NCBI GenBank assembly: GCA_019120075.1
Contig: DWVT01000127.1
Location: 16,084-80,083 of the forward strand
Length of the DNA: 64,000 nt
DNA from: Candidatus Mediterraneibacter excrementigallinarum
GTDB taxonomy: Bacteria; Bacillota; Clostridia; Lachnospirales; Lachnospiraceae
Reading direction: 5' to 3'
The notes beneath the pieces were generated by a model that was given only the letters and a program-made list of their open reading frames with translations, made no database searches and was not told the origin of the DNA. The first letter of the stretch is position 1. Each line of letters opens with the position of its first letter. This document shows positions 52,481-61,327 of this stretch, one piece after another. The position numbers and the translations under genes are program-made.

Positions 52481-54910
52481 TTAATAATTTACCGTCGCGC
52501 TTCTTCCGTCTTCGGCTCTGAACGTCACGGTTCCATGGCCGCCCTCTTTTGTTTTCCTGAGAATGAGCAGCGCCCGTCCGTGGAAGGTCTCTGTCACACC
52601 TTCGTTGAAGTTGTAGACAGGCTTCGGGTTACCGCTGCCGAATCCTGCTGCCGATGCGTCCCCGGTAACTTCTGCCGTGAGTTTCACATCGCTGTCAGTC
52701 AGGACACGTCCCTCTTTGTCTTTCAGGGCAATGTCTATATAAACCAGTTCCTTTCCTTTCGTATCCTCTGTCTGCGCCCACAGCTCTGCGTCAGCATCTG
52801 CGCTCTGGAGTTCCATCCGTCCCATCTCCTGTCCGCTCTCATAGGCAACTGCGGTCACGTTTCCCGGCTCGTACACAGTCTCAAACAGCGTGCGGTATCC
52901 CGCCTGGACTCCCGATGGCTTCCTGCCCTGTGAGACGCCGTTTACAAACAGTTCCACCTCATCGCCGGGAGCGTAGATCTCCACAACGACCGGTTTTCCT
53001 TCACAGCCTTTCCAGTTCCAGGTGGACACGCTGTCGCTGATCACCCACGGCGTCTTGATCAGGTTCTGTCCATAATGATTCGGATCCTGGACTGTGATAT
53101 ATGGCTCCTTTCTCAGGCCGAACACCACCTCTCTGAAATAAGACGCAGGTCTGCGGAACCCGGTGATGTCGATATCTCCGCTGTATGCCAGCTGGCAGGG
53201 GAACCCTGCGCCGAATCCGCCTTCTCCCCACTGGTATGCGGGCACGCCCACTCCGGCTTCGCCGATATAGTCCCATCCGGTCCAGGTAAAGTCGCCGATC
53301 ACATGAGCCAGCTTCTTCACCAGTTCCCAGTTTCTCGCGATCTCCGGCGGATACGTCTCGCTTCCGACGATCACACGGTTCGGATACTTCTCTCCGTCCA
53401 TCTCATATCTCGCCGTCATATAATTGTATCCGGCAATGTCAACAGAAGCGCAGGCCTTCTCCAGACGCTCGGAGATGGCGTCATGGACAACGATCTCATC
53501 CATATGATCATCCATCAGTGTCATGAAGTCATTGACATTTCCGTCCAGTTCGCCCTTCTCCACAAGGTCTGCGGAGACGTCTGCGACGATCTGGTCCACT
53601 TTGTCCCCCGCCGCGAATACGCCGTTGATGGAAGCAAGGGTAAAGCGGGTGTCATCCAGGCTCCGGATCTTTTCACAGATATCATGGCATGTCTTCGCGC
53701 CGTGGTCCGTGCCGATCTCGGGAATCTCATTTCCAACAGAATAGAGTACGACAGAAGGATGGTTATAATCCTTTCTCACCATGGCCGTGACGTCCTTCTC
53801 CCACCACTCCTGGAAATACAGACCGTAATCCAGGTCGGATTTACACCGGTTCCACATATCAAATGTCTCGTCCATCACATACATTCCGATCTCATCGCAG
53901 GCACGCAGCATGGCCGGAGCCATGGGATGATGGGACATACGGATTGCATTGAACCCCGCCTCTTTGAGTTTTCTCACCTGACGGTACTGGGCTTCCTCAA
54001 AGGTAGCCGCCCCCAGCAGCCCGCTGTCGTGATGAATGCAGGCGCCGCGAAGTTTCACGGACTCTCCGTTCACCCGGAGTCCCCGTCTGGCGTCGAGAGC
54101 GAGCGTGCGGATTCCGAACTTCTCTGTCTGGGAGTCTGCCTCTTCCCCGTCCACATACAGGACCGTCTCACAGGTATAAAGGACCGGGTTCTCCGCAGAC
54201 CAGAGTTTCGGATCTCCAACTACGATCCGCTGGGTCAGTGTTCTCTCTTCCTGATCAAAGAGGACTGCAGCACTTTCCTCTTCCGCCACGATCTGTCCGC
54301 TTTCGTCCCTGATGATATTTTTCAGTCTCATTGCTGTTGATCCGTGCTCCCGGTTTTTGATCTCCGTGTTTATCTTGAGAACAGCATAATCCTCATCCGC
54401 GGACTCGCATCGGATCTGCACCCCCTCCGGCACAAGATAGGACATCCCGGATTCCAGCAGATAAACATCCCGGTAGATACCGGTTCCGGAGTACCAGCGG
54501 CTGTTCGTCATATTGTTGTTCCTGACCTGGACGCGGATCTCATTGTCTGCCCCGTAACGCAGGAAATCATCCAGCTTCACAAAAAATGTGGTGTAGCCGA
54601 ACATATTCTTTGCCGCAAGCTGCTCGTTGACATAGACCTGGGCATTCATGTATACACCCTCAAACTCCAGCATCATGGTCTTTCCTTTTGCCTCTTCCGG
54701 CACATACAGATTTTTCACATAGGTATAGACCCCGCCGTTACGGAATCCTGTATTTCCCTTATTAGGGCTTTCCGGATCCGCTTTTTCCTCGATCATGGCG
54801 TCGTGGGGAAGGTTGATCTCCCGCGCGTTCTCCGGAACATTCCAGACCAGGGCAAAAGAGTCCTTATCTGCCCAGAATTTCCATCCTTCATTCCATTTCT
54901 GTCTCTTCAT
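52481..54910 (-). CDS. GH2 beta-glycosidase (beta-galactosidase type)
   Basis: An 809-residue GH2 enzyme. Jelly-roll domain with NLPHDAMIEE and VYMNAQVYVNEQ (35-110), then the immunoglobulin-like domain, then the TIM barrel with RGACIHHDSG, FNAIRMSHHP, acid/base E395 in VGNEIPE and nucleophile E518 in IVGSETYP. After about residue 610, beta domains like DUF4982 follow (WKGCEGKPVVVEIYAPGDEV). Substrate could be a beta-galactoside, glucuronide or mannoside. The frame extends 18 codons upstream, but ATG 54910 with GGAAGAG is preferred. It is in the same operon as GH43 and GH78 upstream. Confidence 0.9.
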   Translation of the reverse strand: MKRQKWNEGWKFWADKDSFALVWNVPENAREINLPHDAMIEEKADPESPNKGNTGFRNGGVYTYVKNLYVPEEAKGKTMMLEFEGVYMNAQVYVNEQLAAKNMFGYTTFFVKLDDFLRYGADNEIRVQVRNNNMTNSRWYSGTGIYRDVYLLESGMSYLVPEGVQIRCESADEDYAVLKINTEIKNREHGSTAMRLKNIIRDESGQIVAEEESAAVLFDQEERTLTQRIVVGDPKLWSAENPVLYTCETVLYVDGEEADSQTEKFGIRTLALDARRGLRVNGESVKLRGACIHHDSGLLGAATFEEAQYRQVRKLKEAGFNAIRMSHHPMAPAMLRACDEIGMYVMDETFDMWNRCKSDLDYGLYFQEWWEKDVTAMVRKDYNHPSVVLYSVGNEIPEIGTDHGAKTCHDICEKIRSLDDTRFTLASINGVFAAGDKVDQIVADVSADLVEKGELDGNVNDFMTLMDDHMDEIVVHDAISERLEKACASVDIAGYNYMTARYEMDGEKYPNRVIVGSETYPPEIARNWELVKKLAHVIGDFTWTGWDYIGEAGVGVPAYQWGEGGFGAGFPCQLAYSGDIDITGFRRPASYFREVVFGLRKEPYITVQDPNHYGQNLIKTPWVISDSVSTWNWKGCEGKPVVVEIYAPGDEVELFVNGVSQGRKPSGVQAGYRTLFETVYEPGNVTAVAYESGQEMGRMELQSADADAELWAQTEDTKGKELVYIDIALKDKEGRVLTDSDVKLTAEVTGDASAAGFGSGNPKPVYNFNEGVTETFHGRALLILRKTKEGGHGTVTFRAEDGRSATVNY

Positions 54911-54997
54911 TTTTCTCTTCCTTTCTATCTGTCTCGGATTATCTCCCGCTGTTTCTTTTTTCACTGCCGTCCCGGCTGCCGCTCCGGCTCTCCCGGA

Positions 54998-55882
54998 TCA
55001 GTTTTCCCGGATCAGTGAGACGACACCGTCCGTGATCTGAAGTTCCGTGATCACAGGGCGCTCTTTATATTTGTCGTTGGGGTAATGGAGCAGGAATTTC
55101 AGCTTCCCGTCCATGTCCCGGAACACCATGCCGTGCCCGCCGTTTTCCGGAAAGACCGGCTCCTCCTGCTGGATCCATGGTCCTTTCACGGAACCGCTCT
55201 CCGACCTTGCCGCGCCAACCGCGTATCCGGCGGTTCCCCAGCTCGACCAGAGCAGGTACAGTCCGTCCCCTTCCCGGAACACACAGGGCCCGTCCGTAAA
55301 GTAAACGTCTCCGTCGATTCCGAACTCTGCTTTCGCAAACGGTACCGGATGAGCCCATGGCGCCTCTCCTGCCGAGAAAAGCAGTTCCGGCTCTCCTGCC
55401 GCTTCCTTCAGATCCTCCGACAGTTTCAGGATACACATGTCCCCGTCCTTTGAGTCTTCGAAGGAATGGGAGAAGATCAGGTAAGGCGTCCCATTCTCCC
55501 AGTATAACGTTCCGTCAATGGACGACCATTCTTCCGGGGTCAGTCTCCCGCTGTACGGAGCAAAAGGTCCTTCCGGTTTATCTGACTTCAGCACATAGAT
55601 GCCTTTCTTTCCTTCTGAAGACCCGAATGTGGTGACCAGATAGAACGCATCATGAATCTGATAACATTCCGGTGCCCAGTAATTCTGGTCCGCAAAGAAT
55701 CCCTCCGGGCGTCGGAAGATCTCGATGGGACCTTCCCATTCTTTTCCGTCACTGCTGCGGTAGCAGTCAAATCCGTCCGCTTTCCCCCAGCAGGTCTCAC
55801 TCCGGGTACCATACAGATAATAGGCGCCGTCCACGATCAGAAGATATGGATCCCTTATATTCACTTCATCCGTTCTCATCAT
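54998..55882 (-). CDS. GH43-type glycosidase, single domain
   Basis: A 294-residue five-bladed propeller. Catalytic base Asp in NIRDPYLLIVDGAYYLYGT, pKa modulator in YWAPECYQ, SIDGTLYWENGTPYLIF, and acid Glu-type region TDGPCVFREGDGLYLLWSS. GAGGAGG lies before tandem ATGs (55882, 55879), either of which may start. It sits 9 bases after GH78 and 87 bases before GH2 and is probably cotranscribed. Arabinofuranosidase or galactosidase activity is likely; exact sugar unknown. Confidence 0.88.
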   Translation of the reverse strand: MMRTDEVNIRDPYLLIVDGAYYLYGTRSETCWGKADGFDCYRSSDGKEWEGPIEIFRRPEGFFADQNYWAPECYQIHDAFYLVTTFGSSEGKKGIYVLKSDKPEGPFAPYSGRLTPEEWSSIDGTLYWENGTPYLIFSHSFEDSKDGDMCILKLSEDLKEAAGEPELLFSAGEAPWAHPVPFAKAEFGIDGDVYFTDGPCVFREGDGLYLLWSSWGTAGYAVGAARSESGSVKGPWIQQEEPVFPENGGHGMVFRDMDGKLKFLLHYPNDKYKERPVITELQITDGVVSLIREN

Positions 55883-55891
55883 TCAGCCTCC

Positions 55892-58402
55892 TCACTCTGC
55901 ATTTCTCTCATAAGTATAAGTGCCTGCCGTCACATTGACCGGCTCTTCTCCTGGAAGAATGATCTGAGCAGACGCCCCGAAAGGCACTTTGATCTCGTAA
56001 TATATCTTTCCATCCCGGTATTCCCAGCTGCTCTCGTAAGTGCCGGCCGATGTGTCGATCCTTCCTCTCAGATATCCAAGCCGCCGGTCCGGGTGAGGAG
56101 CAATAACCGCCTCCCGGAATCCGAACATACCAGCCCGGATCCCGCATACGTCTGCAAACATCCATGCCTCGATGCTTCCGTATGTATAATGATTCAGGCT
56201 GTTCATCCCCTCCGGGTTGATGGTCCCGTCCGGAAGTACGGAATTCCATCTCTCCCATATAGTAGTTGCTCCCAGATTGACGCTGTAGAGCCATCCCGGA
56301 TAGTCTTCGTTTAAGAGCAGATCCACCGCCGTCTTATGGTGCCCGCTCTTTGTCAGCGCCTGACAGAGGATCGGCGTTCCCACGAATCCTGTGTTCAGGT
56401 GGCCTTTGTTGTCCCGGATCCGCTGTTCTAGGACGTCTCCCTCCTCTTTGATGTTCTCACTTAATCCGAACTGGATTGCCAGAGCGGAACCGGTCTGCGT
56501 CGTGCAGACACATAATCCCTTCTCATCAAAGTATTTCTCCCGGATGGCACTGAGGATCTCTCCGGCAAGAGTCCTGTACTCTTCTGCTTCCCCGTATCCC
56601 AGCGCTTCCGCGGCCTGCGCCACGATATCCGCGCACCGGTAATAGTAGGCGCTGGCGATATACAGCGGATCAGTTGCACCGAAGGGTGCCGGATCGTCGT
56701 GATCCAGCGCCAGCCAGTCCGCGAAATGGAATCCGCCCTTGATCAGATGAGGGCCTCCCTGTGCTTCTTCCTGTTTTCTCTGATAATCCACCCAGTCTTT
56801 CATCCCTGTATATGTCTCTGCCAGCAGAGTCTTATTTCCATAATGGAGATAGGTGTTCCAGGGGATGATCACCCCGGCATCCGCCCAGGGGCAGGATCCG
56901 TACTCGGACACCATCCCTTCCTTGAGCCTGGGCACCACATTGGGAACCGCGCCGCCAAGGATGCTCTGTTCCGCTCTCATATCCCACAGATATTTCCGGT
57001 AGAATGCCGGCATATACAGACTGTAGCAGGCTGTCTCAGAGATTGCCTGCGCATCTCCTGTCCATCCCAGCCTCTCATCTCTCTGCGGACAGTCTGTGGG
57101 GACGTCCAGCAGATTATCCTTCATTCCCCAAAGTGCATTGGAGAAGAGCCGGTCCACCTTTTTGTTCCCGGTCTCGAGCCATCCGATCTGATCAAAATCG
57201 CTGCGGAGATGATATGCCCTGAACATGTCCGCTGTCACTTCACAGGGACAGTCCACCTTCATGTACCGGAATCCGTAAAACGTAAAGTGGGGGCATACAT
57301 GCGCCTTTTTCCCATTGGAAATATAGGTAAACTCTGTCTTTGCGGTTCTCAGGTTGTCATGGTAGAACTCGCCCTTCTGGAGGATCTCGCCTGCAGTCAG
57401 AGTGATCTGTGTCCCTTCCGGGAAATCGCAGTCAAATTCCACCCACCCGGTCAGGTTCTGTCCGAAATCCAGGATCAGATCCCCTTTTGGCGTGTGGATC
57501 AGTTCTTTCACCGCAAAAACATCTTTCTTCCTGATCGGCAGTCCATACCGGTCGCAAAGCCTTCCGCAGCGCTCCGGCGCCTTCAGAATGACTCCTGCCT
57601 CCGCGTCCATGTCTTCCCTCCTGGCGTCATACTGCTCGCCGTCATAGATATTATTGAAAGTGACAGGAGAAGGACAGGTCTCCCAGGTATCGTCAGTGCA
57701 CACAACGCATTCCCTTTTCTCCTCTTTGTTCACATACAGCTCCGCGATGGCATAGAGACGGTCGCCGTAAAGGTTCGTGTATCCTCCGTCAAATCCCAGT
57801 CTTCCCTTGAACCAGCCCTCTCCCAGAAAGATGCTGATCTCATTTTCTCCCTGAAGGAGTAGATCTGTCACATCATAGGTCTGTGTCTGAAGATGGAAAT
57901 CATAGGAGTGATATCCCGGAGCCAGGAACTCGTCTCCCGCCTTCTTCCCGTTGATATAACATTCATATACGCCAAGGCCGCACATATAAAGTCTTGCCTC
58001 ACCGGGCTCTTCCACTGTAAATTTCTTTCTCAGGATCGCTGATGAAGTTTCATTTTCCGGTGAGATCCACTGTCCCATCCATTCTTCATCCATCTTTCCG
58101 GTCTCAAAACAGCTGGTCCCTTCCGCAGTCTCGCCATTATCCGCCTCAACAGTGACTTTCCATTCATACCGGGCTGCCGGCTTCAGTTTCACCTCCACCG
58201 GGACACGGAAGTCCAGGCTGTCCGCCTGAACGTCCTCCCCGCTGTCATAGATACATTTTTTATTCTCAAAGATCTCTATCCTTGCCCATTTCTGCCTTTT
58301 TGCGTCCCCTGCTTCCCCGACATTCCAGGACAGACTCAGAGGGATGACCTGAAAGCCCAGAGGCTGGACAAGATTATTTACGCGCATATTTGTTATCTTC
58401 AT
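55892..58402 (-). CDS. Alpha-L-rhamnosidase, GH78 (no tail)
   Basis: An 836-residue GH78 enzyme with catalytic loop D437 CPQR D442 E443 RLGWTG D450 and NHYTYGSIEAWMF near the end of the barrel. The N-terminal sandwich opens LSWNVGEAGDAKRQKWARIE. It lacks the shared C-terminal tail. It is the first gene of the operon GH78-GH43-GH2-GH3. A GAAATCCGAC element lies about 75 bases upstream. Confidence 0.93.
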   Translation of the reverse strand: MKITNMRVNNLVQPLGFQVIPLSLSWNVGEAGDAKRQKWARIEIFENKKCIYDSGEDVQADSLDFRVPVEVKLKPAARYEWKVTVEADNGETAEGTSCFETGKMDEEWMGQWISPENETSSAILRKKFTVEEPGEARLYMCGLGVYECYINGKKAGDEFLAPGYHSYDFHLQTQTYDVTDLLLQGENEISIFLGEGWFKGRLGFDGGYTNLYGDRLYAIAELYVNKEEKRECVVCTDDTWETCPSPVTFNNIYDGEQYDARREDMDAEAGVILKAPERCGRLCDRYGLPIRKKDVFAVKELIHTPKGDLILDFGQNLTGWVEFDCDFPEGTQITLTAGEILQKGEFYHDNLRTAKTEFTYISNGKKAHVCPHFTFYGFRYMKVDCPCEVTADMFRAYHLRSDFDQIGWLETGNKKVDRLFSNALWGMKDNLLDVPTDCPQRDERLGWTGDAQAISETACYSLYMPAFYRKYLWDMRAEQSILGGAVPNVVPRLKEGMVSEYGSCPWADAGVIIPWNTYLHYGNKTLLAETYTGMKDWVDYQRKQEEAQGGPHLIKGGFHFADWLALDHDDPAPFGATDPLYIASAYYYRCADIVAQAAEALGYGEAEEYRTLAGEILSAIREKYFDEKGLCVCTTQTGSALAIQFGLSENIKEEGDVLEQRIRDNKGHLNTGFVGTPILCQALTKSGHHKTAVDLLLNEDYPGWLYSVNLGATTIWERWNSVLPDGTINPEGMNSLNHYTYGSIEAWMFADVCGIRAGMFGFREAVIAPHPDRRLGYLRGRIDTSAGTYESSWEYRDGKIYYEIKVPFGASAQIILPGEEPVNVTAGTYTYERNAE

Positions 58403-58477
58403 GATATCCTCCTTCTTCTGTCTATGGATACTATTTTAAAAAAATATCCCGGAGAAGACCACGTGTTTTTTTCTCAG

Positions 58478-58500
58478 AAATCCGACATTTTCTAATCCGT
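58478..58500 (-). promoter_or_regulatory. ATCCGAC element before the GH78 operon
   Basis: GAAATCCGACATTTTCT includes 58480-58486, with a second ATCCGT at 58495-58500. The 10-base core GAAATCCGAC is identical to 47129-47138 upstream of the GPH gene. The remainder of 58403-58569 shows no gene. Confidence 0.5.
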
Positions 58501-58569
58501 GTGTCCCCTCCGGGTTATTCTTTTTATTCCTGCGAGCAACATGCCAGGCGGATATGCCGTCATGTCCGG

Positions 58570-60291
58570 TCACTCTTTCCCGGAGCCGGCTGTACGATTA
58601 CAGCAGATCAGTACTTCTTTCCCACGGAATGCAAAACCATACTTTCTGATTCGCTCCGCCGGAATCCCATTCTCCTCCAGTTCTGTCACGTACTCTTTCT
58701 CCTCGATCTGCTTCAAAGCATTTTCCGCTGTATCTTCCAGTGTTTTCTCCTTCCTTGGATTAAAAACCTTAAATTCCATAACCGCAGCATCCAGATCATC
58801 TCTATAAGGCATGAGCATTATATCATATCGCCCGAATCCGCTTTCTCTGTTCGAGGTCAGTCTGTATTTATCAGACAGTTCTACCATCATCCCCAGGACA
58901 AAGCCGTGATAAAACTTTTCCGGCTCCGCATGCTCCGGATCTCCGGCAGTATCAAAGAAACTGAAGGTTCCCCGCGCCACCCGGTTGATGAACACGTTCA
59001 TCGCTTCCACATCACCTTCAAGAAATGCGCATAAAAAGCCATTATAGCTGGAAGCTGCCGGCGCAAACCAGTTTCTCACCATTCGCCGGAACATGACCTG
59101 AACCTCAAAATCCGTCAGCTTCAGTGTATAAACCTGTTTCCAGTCTCCATATCCGGACTGGATGGTTTCTACTTTTTTTACCGCCAGGTATCCGCTTGCC
59201 AGGAGTAGGCTCCATATGGCGCTTTCATCCATATCAAGCTGGTCGTAGACAATCTGTTCGTCTATTTCCGACCGGACAGCGCCGCCTTCAAGAAGCATCT
59301 GGAATTCTTCCTTGACCTTTCCGTTTCCTTCACGGATCAGTTTCCCGACAAGACTGTTGCTGCTCGTATTTGCCCAGTAAGGCGCGGTCTTTCCTTCCTT
59401 CAGAAAATTAAGGATAGACCACGGATTATAAATATCCTCCGTGCTTCCAAATGTAAAGCCGTCATACCACTGCTTTACTTCATCTGCCCTGTCAGCCAGC
59501 CCGAATTCTCTCAGGGAAGCGGCAACCTCTTCTTCCGTAAAGCCGAACGAGGTTTCATATTTTTCCGTAGTCGTCGTCACTATACGAAGATTATTGAGAT
59601 CAGAAAAAACGGATTCTCTGCTCACTCTCGTGATTCCGGTCATCAGGGCACGCTCAAGATAAGGATTCGTCTTGAATGTATTATTAAGCAGGTTCCTGGT
59701 GAAATCAACAATCTCATCCCAGTATCTGTTGACATAAGCCTCCTGCATGGGCGTGTCATATTCATCCAAAAGGATGATTGTCTTCTTTCCAAAATAACGG
59801 CACAGATAATCCGAAAGGTTTCTGAGCGAAACCGCCGCCGTACTGTCATCCATATCAGCTTTCACAGAACGGTAATACTCTTTTTCCTTCTCATTCAGAA
59901 GTGTCCCTTCTGTCAGATATTCATATCTGTTATAAATTTCTTCTATAGTCCGGCAGAAATGCTCTCTTGCAGACAGATACGTACTGTCCTTTAGCCCTGC
60001 AAATGTCAGAAAAATGACGGGATAGCTCCCCTGTAGCGCGCGGAATCTGTCATCATCCCATATCTGCATACCTTCAAACAGATCCTTTCGTCCGGCGTAC
60101 TCTGTTGAAAAAAACTTTTCCGTCATACTCAGGTTCAGCGTTTTTCCAAAACGTCTTGGCCTGGTGATCAGCGTTACGATATCTCCCGAATCCCACCATT
60201 CCTTTATAAATCCTGTTTTATCCACATAAAAATAATCATTCATCCGGACTGTCTCGTAATCCTGATGCCCGATTGCTGCCGTTCTAGCCAT
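58570..60291 (-). CDS. AAA-ATPase-like / PD-(D/E)XK nuclease-superfamily protein
   Basis: A 573-residue protein. N-terminal AAA-ATPase-like domain (PF09820 type): YVDKTGFIKEWWDSGDIVTL, ITRPRRFGKTLNLSM as the P-loop analogue and IILLDEYDTPMQEAY as Walker B. The C-terminal part has a PD-(D/E)XK-like region (RYDIMLMPYRDDLDAAVMEF, KVFNPRKEK). Proteins of this type are abundant in gut Firmicutes and Bacteroidetes and have no settled function. The start follows AAAGGCGG. It is unrelated in function to the glycosidases around it, as far as can be seen. Confidence 0.85.
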   Translation of the reverse strand: MARTAAIGHQDYETVRMNDYFYVDKTGFIKEWWDSGDIVTLITRPRRFGKTLNLSMTEKFFSTEYAGRKDLFEGMQIWDDDRFRALQGSYPVIFLTFAGLKDSTYLSAREHFCRTIEEIYNRYEYLTEGTLLNEKEKEYYRSVKADMDDSTAAVSLRNLSDYLCRYFGKKTIILLDEYDTPMQEAYVNRYWDEIVDFTRNLLNNTFKTNPYLERALMTGITRVSRESVFSDLNNLRIVTTTTEKYETSFGFTEEEVAASLREFGLADRADEVKQWYDGFTFGSTEDIYNPWSILNFLKEGKTAPYWANTSSNSLVGKLIREGNGKVKEEFQMLLEGGAVRSEIDEQIVYDQLDMDESAIWSLLLASGYLAVKKVETIQSGYGDWKQVYTLKLTDFEVQVMFRRMVRNWFAPAASSYNGFLCAFLEGDVEAMNVFINRVARGTFSFFDTAGDPEHAEPEKFYHGFVLGMMVELSDKYRLTSNRESGFGRYDIMLMPYRDDLDAAVMEFKVFNPRKEKTLEDTAENALKQIEEKEYVTELEENGIPAERIRKYGFAFRGKEVLICCNRTAGSGKE

Positions 60292-60400
60292 ATTACAGCC
60301 GCCTTTCTTTCACGATAATCCTGTTCTTATCATAGACGATTTCCTTTATTTTCTCAATGCCAATTTGTTACTGGTAATTTCTAAAAAGGACTGAAAAGGC

Positions 60401-61147
60401 TCACCAGCTCTCCTGTTCTCTGTAGTATTTCCGATATCTTGCCGGCGTCGTCCCCATGCACTTCCGAAATATCCGGATGAAATAACTCTCCGTTGAAAAG
60501 TGCAGGTATTCGCTGATCTCCGATATTGTATACTCGGAGTAGATCAGCATATGTCTCGCCGCTTCCACTCTCTCCTTCTGAATATAGTCCACAAAAGACA
60601 TCCCGGTCTCCTTCTTAAAGGTTCTGGAGAGATGGCATGGACTGATTCCCGCCTTTTGCGCCGCGCTCTCCAATGTGATCTTCTCGTGCAGATGGATATG
60701 TATAAAATGGATCACATTCTCTGTTACAGTGCTGTAATGCTTTTTCCCTTTTTCCGCCACCGCACAGGTAAATTCTCTCACAGCCTTCTGATAGAGATGA
60801 TCGATCTCTCTGACCGAAGTACAGGCTTCTCCATTCTGGATATAGCTGTCGCTCATGGCATAGGCGGTCTCTTCCGGCAGTCCCCCGTCCATGGCAGACC
60901 GGGTAAACAGTGTGATCGCAGAGATAAACATATTTTTCGCATTGCGCAGTTCATCCTTTGACAGGATCCCCATTGTACCGTCCGGCGGGATCGCCATTAC
61001 CTGTTCTATCTCATCCACGCGTCCTTCCGAGATCACCCTGTGCCGCTCTTTCTCATGCGCGTAGGACATGTGGGGCTGCGTGTCCTCCCTGCGCCGGAAC
61101 AGCTGATACTCTCTCAGTATCTCCACAGCTTTGCTCTGATCGTCCAT
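60401..61147 (-). CDS. AraC-family regulator (no cupin)
   Basis: A 248-residue protein. About 140 residues of helical N-terminus (RREDTQPHMSYAHEKERHRV, NAKNMFISAITLFTRSAMDG) come before the AraC double HTH (LESAAQKAGISPCHLSRTFK; ISEISEYLHFSTESYFIRIF; CMGTTPARYRKYY). ATG 61147 follows GAAGGAGG; an in-frame start 28 codons earlier is rejected. It is divergent from the GH3 at 61328, with a 14-base direct repeat spaced 20 bases between them. It most likely activates that GH3. Confidence 0.92.
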   Translation of the reverse strand: MDDQSKAVEILREYQLFRRREDTQPHMSYAHEKERHRVISEGRVDEIEQVMAIPPDGTMGILSKDELRNAKNMFISAITLFTRSAMDGGLPEETAYAMSDSYIQNGEACTSVREIDHLYQKAVREFTCAVAEKGKKHYSTVTENVIHFIHIHLHEKITLESAAQKAGISPCHLSRTFKKETGMSFVDYIQKERVEAARHMLIYSEYTISEISEYLHFSTESYFIRIFRKCMGTTPARYRKYYREQESW

Positions 61148-61213
61148 CTTGTCCTCCTTCTCGATTTTGCTTCTCCTGTAAATCCTCTGTAATCTTCCGA
61201 ATAACTCTGACAA

Positions 61214-61247
61214 GATTTTACTATATTTCACATGATTTTGCTATATT
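61214..61247. promoter_or_regulatory. Direct repeat with 20-base period in the AraC/GH3 divergent space
   Basis: GATTTTACTATATT (61214-61227) and GATTTTGCTATATT (61234-61247) match at 13 of 14 positions, 20 bases apart, which places both on one helix face. Binding by the adjacent AraC protein is inferred. Confidence 0.65.
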
Positions 61248-61327
61248 AAATCTGCTTTCAGTGATAAAGTAATCTTCAGAAAGTTACAGTTCACACCATT
61301 TATCAGAACAGAAAGGAAGTTACAACA

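Noticed and set aside
54990-55020. Short tandem repeat CCCGGATCAGTTTT at the GH43 3' end
   Set aside because: Fewer than two units, spanning the stop codon; no sign of function.
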